Below are positions 1-5,248 of a DNA stretch of 8,938 nt, piece by piece. A program made the translations under genes and the position numbers. The notes below the pieces were generated by a model. That model was given only the letters and a program-made list of their open reading frames with translations, was not told where the DNA came from and ran no database searches. The DNA is taken from the NCBI GenBank assembly GCA_018830925.1, contig JAHJRK010000300.1, positions 1 through 8,938 of the forward strand, given 5' to 3'. This stretch comes from Pseudomonadota bacterium (GTDB taxonomy: Bacteria; Desulfobacterota; Desulfobacteria; Desulfobacterales; RPRI01). Positions within the stretch are counted from its first letter, which is position 1. Each line of letters starts with the position of its first letter.

Positions 1-66
1 GGGAAGCCGTTTCTTTCCGGTAGGAATATTTAAGGCTGCTTATTTTTATAGTATGAGAGTAATGCA

Positions 67-597
67 TCAGTCCTTATAATCTTCAGGATACAGAATATCC
101 GCCCGGAACAATGCTTTAACAGATATGACTCCAAGGATTGCTCCGGTCAGCGAACTTGCGAGGAAGGAAGGAATAAGCGCGACAAGAGGTAGCGCCTTTC
201 CCATCAATACCGGAGCAAAAAAAAGCGAGCATACGACAGGGGCGATAATTCCTGATCCGACCACTTCACCGAATGCCCCGATATACAAATTCCGTGTATA
301 CCGGAAGAGATAGCCGGCAAGGATGGCGCCGATCATTCCTCCTGGAAAAGCGAGAATGGTGCCGACTCCCATTACATTGCGGATAAGGCCGATAACGGCA
401 GCCGTTACCATCGCCCAGAAAGGGCCGAGGAGTACCGCCCCCAGCAAGTTGATAAAATGCTGGGTAGGATTTATTTTGGCAATTCCGACGGGAAAAGAGG
501 TGTATGGTGAAAGCGCAATTCCTGCTGCCGCAAGAACGACCGCATATGCAGCCTTGCGGGTATAACTTTTTGCCGGTTTCGAATGCTTATTTTCCAT
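67..597 (-). CDS. thiW: ThiW, thiazole-type ECF transporter S component
   Basis: This 176-residue, very hydrophobic protein matches the ThiW family, proposed from genomic context to be the substrate-binding membrane subunit (S component) of an energy-coupling-factor importer for the thiazole precursor of thiamin. A short basic N-terminus (residues 1-15) precedes about five to six membrane segments (roughly 17-35, 48-70, 78-98, 104-128, 136-163). The conserved signature around residues 41-50 (KINPTQHFIN) and the glycine/proline-rich stretch near 82-90 (AFPGGMIG) are typical of the family. The ATG lies six bases after the cytX stop, so the gene is the third of the riboswitch-led thiD-cytX-thiW operon; its Shine-Dalgarno sequence is weak, which suggests translational coupling. 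No EcfA/EcfT genes are nearby, so a shared energising module elsewhere is assumed. Family assignment is firm; the substrate is inferred from family and context. Confidence 0.9.
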   Translation of the reverse strand: MENKHSKPAKSYTRKAAYAVVLAAAGIALSPYTSFPVGIAKINPTQHFINLLGAVLLGPFWAMVTAAVIGLIRNVMGVGTILAFPGGMIGAILAGYLFRYTRNLYIGAFGEVVGSGIIAPVVCSLFFAPVLMGKALPLVALIPSFLASSLTGAILGVISVKALFRADILYPEDYKD

Positions 598-603
598 AAT
601 CTA

Positions 604-1782
604 TTATTTAAAAACCTTTCTTAAAACAAAATGGATTACAAAAGTGAATATTATTGTCATAAGCGTGGGGCCGGTCATTATCTGAACCGGTTTGATAAGG
701 TAGTAAAAGATAATACCTGCGGCAAGGGAGATCAACGCAACAGGGTCAGCCTTTTTGTTCCGCGAATCGGTTCTGAGAATGAAATAGTCGGTAAGCAGAA
801 TAGATATCAGCGGGGAGAAAACGGAGCCCAGGATATACAGAAAGGAAGTATATTGCTCCATGGGAAAAAAGATTGCAAGAAGGGTCCCCAGGAGAGCGAA
901 AACGGCTCCGGCAAGCCCTCTTTTTATCTTAGGGAAGATATTTAAAAGCGAAATTGCCGCAGAGTGAACATCAAGAAATGTTGTTGTGATGGTTGACAGG
1001 CCGATTATCATCAGGGCGATGATGCCGAGGTTTGCGGCGAGCATCATGCCTGTCGGATCCGGTGAACCGGAATAGATTCCGCCGAACATCCCGATGCCGT
1101 ACATCCAGCAGCTTCCGGTGAAATACCCTGCAAACGGCGCAATCCAAGCCCCTTTTTTTGATTCCGACATGGAAGTATAATCCGCTATCAGGGGAAACCA
1201 GCTTAAGGGCATGATTATGGAAAGCTCGAATCCGGTTCCGAAAAACCCAGTACTTTTAACTTCCGGAAGGCCCGGGAACTGCCTGAAAATAACGACAGTC
1301 AGCACAATGGTCAGAATAAGAAGAAGGAAAACAGCCGCCATGTTTAACTTTTTGAATCCCTGAAATCCTGAAATGACCCAGGTTCCTATTAAAAGCCCCA
1401 TTACAACCGACTGGACTGCGATGTTGTCGAAATTCCAGAGTGAAGAAGTGACTACATTGATCGCTCTTCCCCCTACTATGATCATTATGGCCGTCCAGCC
1501 GATAAGCTGCAGTATGTTTATAACGGATATGAGATAAGATCCCTGTTTTCCGAATGATATCCGGGTAGACATTATTGACGGGAGCCTCTCATTGAATCCT
1601 ATGATCCCGGCTGATACAAGAAGGGCTGTTCCCGCAAGATGCCCCAAAATGATGGCCCATATGCCTTTTGAAACTCCGAGATCGGCAAGGTAACCGCCTG
1701 TAAGTATTTCTGCGACCGAAACAGCCGCTCCGAACCAGAGGAAAAAAAGGTTGGCTGATGTTAAAGATTGTTTATTTTGCAT
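604..1782 (-). CDS. cytX: CytX, putative hydroxymethylpyrimidine (HMP) permease, NCS1 family
   Basis: This 392-residue polytopic inner-membrane protein has about twelve hydrophobic segments and belongs to the nucleobase:cation symporter-1 (cytosine permease-like) family, CytX branch. Diagnostic parts are the N-terminal segment with the FGAAVSVAEILTGG-like motif (residues 17-30), a WTAIMI helix motif near 96-102, and the PLSWFPLIADYTS motif around 192-204, which in NCS1 proteins lies near the substrate path. Its ATG lies inside the 3' end of thiD, an overlap of 22 bases, and thiW follows six bases after its stop, so the three are almost certainly co-transcribed and translationally coupled. With thiD beside it and a TPP riboswitch in front, the likely substrate is the thiamin pyrimidine HMP rather than cytosine. 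Assignment to CytX is strong; transport specificity is inferred from family and context. Confidence 0.92.
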   Translation of the reverse strand: MQNKQSLTSANLFFLWFGAAVSVAEILTGGYLADLGVSKGIWAIILGHLAGTALLVSAGIIGFNERLPSIMSTRISFGKQGSYLISVINILQLIGWTAIMIIVGGRAINVVTSSLWNFDNIAVQSVVMGLLIGTWVISGFQGFKKLNMAAVFLLLILTIVLTVVIFRQFPGLPEVKSTGFFGTGFELSIIMPLSWFPLIADYTSMSESKKGAWIAPFAGYFTGSCWMYGIGMFGGIYSGSPDPTGMMLAANLGIIALMIIGLSTITTTFLDVHSAAISLLNIFPKIKRGLAGAVFALLGTLLAIFFPMEQYTSFLYILGSVFSPLISILLTDYFILRTDSRNKKADPVALISLAAGIIFYYLIKPVQIMTGPTLMTIIFTFVIHFVLRKVFK

Positions 1783-2585
1783 TTGATTGTTCCAGCGCTT
1801 TCGTGAAAATTGAAGAAGTGATCAACAGGGCCGTGACCATGCCCAATTTCAAGTGAATGCTCTATGGCGCCTGTTATATATGCCTTTGCATCAGTGACGG
1901 CATTAAAAAAATCAATGCCCTTCGCAATGTTTGCAGCTATCGCGGAAGAAAAGGTGCAGCCTGTTCCATGCGTGTTTTTTGTTTCAATCCTCTGGCTTGT
2001 CAGTTCCTTGAAAAGAATCCCGTCGAATAAAATATCTGTTGCGAATTTACCTCCGAGATGCCCTCCTTTTACAACTACCTTTTTTGCGCCGAGTTTTATA
2101 ATCTTTGCCGCGGCATGTTTCATTTCATCCACACTTTCTATCTTCGCGTCCGTCAGTGCTTCCGCTTCATAAATGTTCGGAGTAACAACCTCCGCGAGGG
2201 GAAATAAGTTCTCGACAAGAGCATCCCTCGCATCTTTTTTAAGAAGGCTGTACCCGCTTTTTGAGATCATGACAGGGTCAAGAACCACTGGAGGCAGATT
2301 GATTTTCCCAAGAGCGCCCGCAATTGTTTCAATCAGTTTTATGCCTGAAACCATACCGATTTTAACGGCATCGATACGTATATCTTCAAACAGATATACG
2401 ATCTGGTCATGCACCATAACAGGATCAATATCCTGAACACCATAAACCTTCATCGTGTTCTGAACCGTCACTGCGGTTATCACGCTCATGCCGAAGACTC
2501 CGTGAGCATGAAATGTTTTAAGATCGGCCTGGATTCCTGCACCGCCCGATGGGTCCGAGCCTGCTATTGTAAGCGCTGTTCTCAT
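1761..2585 (-). CDS. thiD: ThiD, hydroxymethylpyrimidine / phosphomethylpyrimidine kinase
   Basis: ThiD phosphorylates HMP to HMP-P and then HMP-PP in the cytoplasm, supplying the pyrimidine half of thiamin. The 274-residue product (from the chosen start) has the ribokinase-like fold signatures: the N-terminal ALTIAGSDPSGGAG motif (residues 4-17) followed by QADLKTF, the AVTVQNT segment (38-44), the VLDPVM block (101-106), the VTPN block (134-137), VVKGGH (171-176), and the GTGC anion hole with the presumed catalytic Cys210. Length and motif order are normal for the family. The frame stays open upstream to a TTG at 2639, but the ATG at 2585 places the usual MRTALTIAGSD at the N-terminus and has a GGAA seven bases before it, so it is preferred. 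It is the first gene behind the TPP riboswitch and overlaps cytX by 22 bases. No ThiE domain is fused to its C-terminus. Confidence 0.96.
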   Translation of the reverse strand: MRTALTIAGSDPSGGAGIQADLKTFHAHGVFGMSVITAVTVQNTMKVYGVQDIDPVMVHDQIVYLFEDIRIDAVKIGMVSGIKLIETIAGALGKINLPPVVLDPVMISKSGYSLLKKDARDALVENLFPLAEVVTPNIYEAEALTDAKIESVDEMKHAAAKIIKLGAKKVVVKGGHLGGKFATDILFDGILFKELTSQRIETKNTHGTGCTFSSAIAANIAKGIDFFNAVTDAKAYITGAIEHSLEIGHGHGPVDHFFNFHESAGTIKCKINNL

Positions 2586-2640
2586 ATTGAATTTCCGATA
2601 ACTTATTGTGATTCCATAAAAAGTCTGTATTTCTGCCAAC

Positions 2641-2668
2641 CAGAAACCATAGACCAGGAACCTGAAAC
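2641..2668. repeat. degenerate heptanucleotide tandem repeat
   Basis: On the plus strand four consecutive 7-base units read CAGAAAC, CATAGAC, CAGGAAC and CTGAAAC, consensus CAGAAAC with an invariant first C and last AC. A fifth, more diverged unit (TGCCAAC, 2634-2640) adjoins on the left. The array lies in the transcribed leader between the riboswitch and thiD. Short arrays like this can arise by slippage; a function is not apparent. Confidence 0.5.
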
Positions 2669-2723
2669 CGGTTTTGTTGCCATGGGAAAACTTCGGGAAG
2701 AATAGAGGAAGGAAAGTTGCCTT

Positions 2724-2742
2724 CAGGGATCATATTCTCCGA
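2724..2742 (-). promoter_or_regulatory. candidate anti-aptamer strand of the TPP riboswitch expression platform
   Basis: Immediately after the aptamer the RNA contains UCGGAGA (2742-2736) and GAUCCCUG (2731-2724). UCGGAGA is the perfect complement of UCUCCGA (2804-2798), and GAUCCCUG pairs with CAGGGGUC (2810-2803) with one G-U pair. Both targets lie in the 5' arm of the aptamer that forms helices P2 and P3, so this strand and the ligand-binding fold are mutually exclusive. This is the expected logic of a switch, but the effect on downstream transcription or translation is inferred. Confidence 0.5.
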
Positions 2743-2811
2743 GTTCCCTACGACAGCATTAACTGTATCAGGTTCAGTGGGTTTTTTCTCAGTCCCGTCG
2801 GAGACCCCTGT
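2741..2811 (-). promoter_or_regulatory. TPP riboswitch (THI element) controlling thiD-cytX-thiW
   Basis: The minus-strand RNA carries the conserved aptamer core in order: GGGGUC, a short P3 hairpin (UCUC, loop CGAC, GGGA), CUGAGA, a run of A, ACCC closing P2 with GGGG, then UGAACCUGAU, a P5 hairpin (ACAG, loop UUAAUG, CUGU) and CGUAGGGAA. The CUGAGA and ACCUGAU elements bind the pyrimidine end, and the UAAUG...GUAGGGAA side binds the pyrophosphate in known TPP aptamers. The P5 arm pairs ACAG/CUGU instead of the CUGG/CCAG of the E. coli thiM aptamer, a compensatory change that supports a functional fold. The P1 helix is not obvious from the flanking bases. The three downstream genes are all thiamin precursor salvage genes, which is the classic target set. 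TPP would be expected to switch the operon off. Confidence 0.96.
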
Positions 2812-2849
2812 ATAACATTCCCTTTTGCCCGATTACCGTGTCAGGCTCA

Positions 2850-2895
2850 AATTTCAATACTCGAAATACTTCAATGTATTCCTGCGTTTGAAATT
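2850..2895 (-). other. AT-rich stem-loop upstream of the riboswitch
   Basis: The arms AATTTCAA and TTGAAATT (2895-2888 and 2857-2850) are perfect 8-base complements enclosing a second small hairpin with AATAC/GTATT arms (2880-2876 and 2869-2865). No U run follows. It could be an RNA fold in a read-through transcript or incidental structure in AT-rich DNA. Confidence 0.3.
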
Positions 2896-2921
2896 ATCGC
2901 CTTACTTGTACCTGGGCAAAA
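2893..2921 (-). promoter_or_regulatory. weak candidate promoter for the riboswitch operon
   Basis: A GATAAT hexamer (2898-2893) resembles the -10 element at five of six positions. Upstream, TTGCCC (2919-2914) matches the -35 element at four of six with a short 15-base spacer. Transcription would begin near 2886 and give about 75 bases before the aptamer. The match is poor at the -35 side, so this is a suggestion only. Confidence 0.2.
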
Positions 2922-2940
2922 TTGAATGTTCTCCAGAAGT

Positions 2941-2961
2941 CTCCGCATTATTAATGCGGAA
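2941..2961 (-). terminator. strong stem-loop after thiE-thiL, possible terminator lacking a U tract
   Basis: CCGCATT and AATGCGG form a perfect 7-base-pair stem with a three-base loop, extended by one A-U and one G-U pair to nine. It lies 65 bases after the thiE-thiL stop and before the riboswitch, where the upstream transcript should end. The bases after it (AGACTTC on the minus strand) do not give a U run, so intrinsic termination is doubtful; it may instead protect a 3' end or pause polymerase. Confidence 0.35.
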
Positions 2962-3025
2962 CACCCCAATCGGATTTTGACGGAAGCTTAGCAATGAAGA
3001 AATCGGAATGCAAGTATATTTTAAG

Positions 3026-4618
3026 TTATTTTTTCCCGTGCTGGAATGAATCAATTCCGGGAATGCTTATTACATGCTTTCCGGTAAAAGGGAGGCATCG
3101 TCCGACCTGAAAAGAGCCTTTCAGTTTATTTGAAATCGTTTTATAAATATCAGGCCTGCAGGCAAAAAGAAGCTCATAATCTTCTCCTCCTGCAACGACA
3201 ATTTCTTCCGGTTTTTTGCCGTATTTTCTGCAGAATGAGACAAGAGACGGGGCGAAGGGACATGACATCAGATCAAGTTCAACCGTTATTCCCGAGGCCT
3301 TTGCGATATGGCCTGCGTCGCCCGCAAGGCCGTCGCTTATATCAATGGCGCAGTCAACCCCGGCTTCGGCAAGGATTTGGGCAGCATCAAATCTTGCTGC
3401 CGGAAATTTGAATTTTAATACAAGGTCGTTAAAATGGGGATCGTTTTTTATCAGGGATTCAAGGCCTGCCCGTGCAAGGCCTAAAGGGCCAGTGGAGTAA
3501 AGACCGTAGCCAGGCCTTGCATTGGAACGCTTGGGAAATATATCATCTCTTCCTGCTCCCACGGCAAAGAGATCCAGGGAAAGCTCATTTCCCGCCGATA
3601 TATTTCCTCCTCCAAGCGAACATTCGTGCCTGTTTAAGCTTCCGGCCACTCCTTTGTATATCTCTTCGATCATGCTGTCTGAAACATAGGTTGGGAGGGA
3701 AAGATTGATGAAAAGAGTTACCGGTCTGGCATAGCAGGCTGCAAGATCACTGAGTGTTACTTCAACCGCTTTTATTCCTACCTCCTCAGGAGTCTGCCAG
3801 CAGAGCCTGAAATGAACTCCTTCCCTCTGGGTGTCCGTTGTTACCACAGGGTATGAAACGGGAGCAAGGAGGCAAGCGTCGTCTCCCGGAGGAACTAACA
3901 TGTTCAATGCCGCTGGGACGTTTTTCAAAAGTTTTTCGATAAGCCCGAATTCGTCATTCCAGGAAGTGTGTAATAAAGAACGCGCCGGGCAGGAACAGGC
4001 AGAGCCGATCTTAAGCGCTGCCTGCAAAGGATCGGAAGCTCTTGAGATCGAGCTTATCACGGCAATTCCAGCCGCCTTGTGAAGAAAACAGGACTGAGCC
4101 GTTTGTGCGGTTATGCCTCCTATAGCGACAACCGGCAGGGAAACTTTTTCGGCAACAGATTGAAGGCCTGAAAGTCCGATCACCTTTTTTGCGTCTTCCT
4201 TGGTGACGGTGGCAAAAACCGGGCCTGTTCCGATATAATCACAATCTGAAAGTCCGGTTCTACGAAGCTCGTCTGAATTTGAGACAGAGATGCCGATTAC
4301 AGCTTCAGTGCCGAGGATTTTTCTCGCCACAGCAGGAGATTCGTCATCCTGCCCCAGGTGAACCCCATCTGCGGACAAAGCTTTGGCGAGAAGGACGTTG
4401 TCATTAACGATAAACAAAACACCGTTGCATTTGCAGAGATCCCTTATCTCTTCAGCTTCCCTGTAAAAACCCGAAGAAAAGGACTTGTTCCTGTACTGTA
4501 CTATCGTTGCCCCGGCCTTGATGGCTATCTTTGCCTGTGCAAGGGGCTCGATTGCAGGCGCTTTGTCGTCTGTTATGAAATAAAAACGAAGGGCTTTTTT
4601 GAGGTCTTGTTTCAGCAT
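3026..4618 (-). CDS. thiE-thiL: ThiE-ThiL fusion: thiamin phosphate synthase / thiamin-monophosphate kinase
   Basis: This 530-residue cytoplasmic protein joins two thiamin enzymes in one uninterrupted frame. Residues about 8-205 are ThiE, which couples HMP-PP with thiazole phosphate: QYRNK (41-45), VNDNVLLAKALSADGVHLGQDD (71-92), IGISVSN (108-114), TGPVFATVTK (131-140), VVAIGGIT (163-170) and VISSIS (187-192) follow the TIM-barrel family order. Residues about 222-528 are ThiL, which phosphorylates TMP to TPP: GDDACLL (245-251), TTD and EGVHF (260-270), SDLAACYARP (290-299), GGGNIS (336-341), DISDG (426-430) and GGEDYELLF (477-485). Each part is near normal family length, with a Cys/Pro-containing linker at about 206-222. 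The linker has no stop codon and no ATG, so a separately translated ThiL is unlikely. The gene begins 46 bases after the HD gene and lies upstream of, not behind, the TPP riboswitch. Both activities look intact. Confidence 0.95.
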   Translation of the reverse strand: MLKQDLKKALRFYFITDDKAPAIEPLAQAKIAIKAGATIVQYRNKSFSSGFYREAEEIRDLCKCNGVLFIVNDNVLLAKALSADGVHLGQDDESPAVARKILGTEAVIGISVSNSDELRRTGLSDCDYIGTGPVFATVTKEDAKKVIGLSGLQSVAEKVSLPVVAIGGITAQTAQSCFLHKAAGIAVISSISRASDPLQAALKIGSACSCPARSLLHTSWNDEFGLIEKLLKNVPAALNMLVPPGDDACLLAPVSYPVVTTDTQREGVHFRLCWQTPEEVGIKAVEVTLSDLAACYARPVTLFINLSLPTYVSDSMIEEIYKGVAGSLNRHECSLGGGNISAGNELSLDLFAVGAGRDDIFPKRSNARPGYGLYSTGPLGLARAGLESLIKNDPHFNDLVLKFKFPAARFDAAQILAEAGVDCAIDISDGLAGDAGHIAKASGITVELDLMSCPFAPSLVSFCRKYGKKPEEIVVAGGEDYELLFACRPDIYKTISNKLKGSFQVGRCLPFTGKHVISIPGIDSFQHGKK

Positions 4619-4664
4619 ATTCTCAACATCCCCGATATCTCTTTTGGAGTTAGTCCTTTAAATG

Positions 4665-5225
4665 TTATCCAAAGATAATCATCCATGACCGGAATTTTTC
4701 GGCAGAGCCGTTCCCGTACGATTCAAGCGTCCTGATAATCTCATTCTCCGGATTTATTTTGACTATGAGTTTCCCGTCTTTTGAAAAAAATTTATCCGCA
4801 TAACATATGACCTGCTCTTCTATTGATACCGGAATCATATCACGCGCAGGGATCGGAAGTCCGGTTTTTACAATCTCTACAGCCGATATGCCGGTTCCCA
4901 TATGCCTGTCACATACAAGGGCGTGTTCCGGAAGGCCGGCTTTTTCCAGAATCTCCCGGCCCAGGAATCCATGGCATACGTAAGGGTGCACTCCGAAGCA
5001 GCCGAGCTGCGGTGTATTTGTTTTAAAAATTCCAATATCATGCAGCAGTGCAGCCTCTTCGATGAATTTTAAATCAGGGTTAAGGTGAGGCACTTTTTTC
5101 GCCGCATCGATCGCTTTTTTCGCAACATGCTCGCCGTGCTTAAGAAGGATTTCAAATGTTTTTGAATCACGATCATAGTATTCGCAAAGTATGTCAACCG
5201 GGTTGATTGAAAGCTTCTGCAGCAT
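4665..5225 (-). CDS. HD-domain (HDIG-type) putative metal-dependent phosphohydrolase
   Basis: The 186-residue soluble protein is a small HD-superfamily member. Visible metal-binding candidates are His33 (HGEHVAKKA), the His62-Asp63 pair in LLHDIGIF, His80 and His85 (GVHPYVCHGF), His108 (CDRHMG) and Asp144 (CYADKFF). This is the order seen in small HDIG hydrolases that act on phosphate esters of nucleotides or metabolites, some of which resemble an uncharacterised archaeal/bacterial family. There is no sensor, GGDEF or RelA-like domain. The gene lies 23 bases after prfB and 46 bases before the thiE-thiL fusion, so it may be co-transcribed with both. The substrate cannot be read from sequence. 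A role in cleaning up thiamin-related phosphates is only a contextual guess. The start ATG at 5225 is the first in frame, with a weak ribosome-binding site. Confidence 0.85.
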   Translation of the reverse strand: MLQKLSINPVDILCEYYDRDSKTFEILLKHGEHVAKKAIDAAKKVPHLNPDLKFIEEAALLHDIGIFKTNTPQLGCFGVHPYVCHGFLGREILEKAGLPEHALVCDRHMGTGISAVEIVKTGLPIPARDMIPVSIEEQVICYADKFFSKDGKLIVKINPENEIIRTLESYGNGSAEKFRSWMIIFG

Positions 5226-5248
5226 GTAAAATATCCGTTACCTTATGT

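Larger units (their letters stand above)
2586..3025 (-). other. 440-base leader between thiE-thiL and thiD
   Basis: No protein gene is convincing in this stretch. Reading in the direction of transcription it holds: a strong stem-loop (2961-2941), an AT-rich stem-loop (2895-2850), the TPP aptamer (about 2811-2741), a segment able to pair with the 5' side of the aptamer (2742-2724), a pyrimidine-rich tract (about 2716-2685), and a degenerate 7-base tandem repeat (2668-2641). About 155 bases separate the aptamer from the thiD ATG, and no stem followed by a run of U is seen between them, so the form of the expression platform is not settled by inspection. Confidence 0.7.

Noticed and set aside
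1..66. Terminator or partial gene after thiW
   Set aside because: No stem with a U run and no recognisable coding start could be supported in 66 bases; the next gene, if any, is outside the window.
2586..2639. Longer ThiD starting at the TTG at 2639
   Set aside because: The extra 18 residues precede the conserved N-terminal MRTALTIAGSD and have no family counterpart. The ATG at 2585 fits better.
2691..2720. Intrinsic terminator after the riboswitch
   Set aside because: The hairpins possible here (GAAGG/CCUUC and CUUC/GAAG) have four to five pairs, and no adequate stem plus U run is present.
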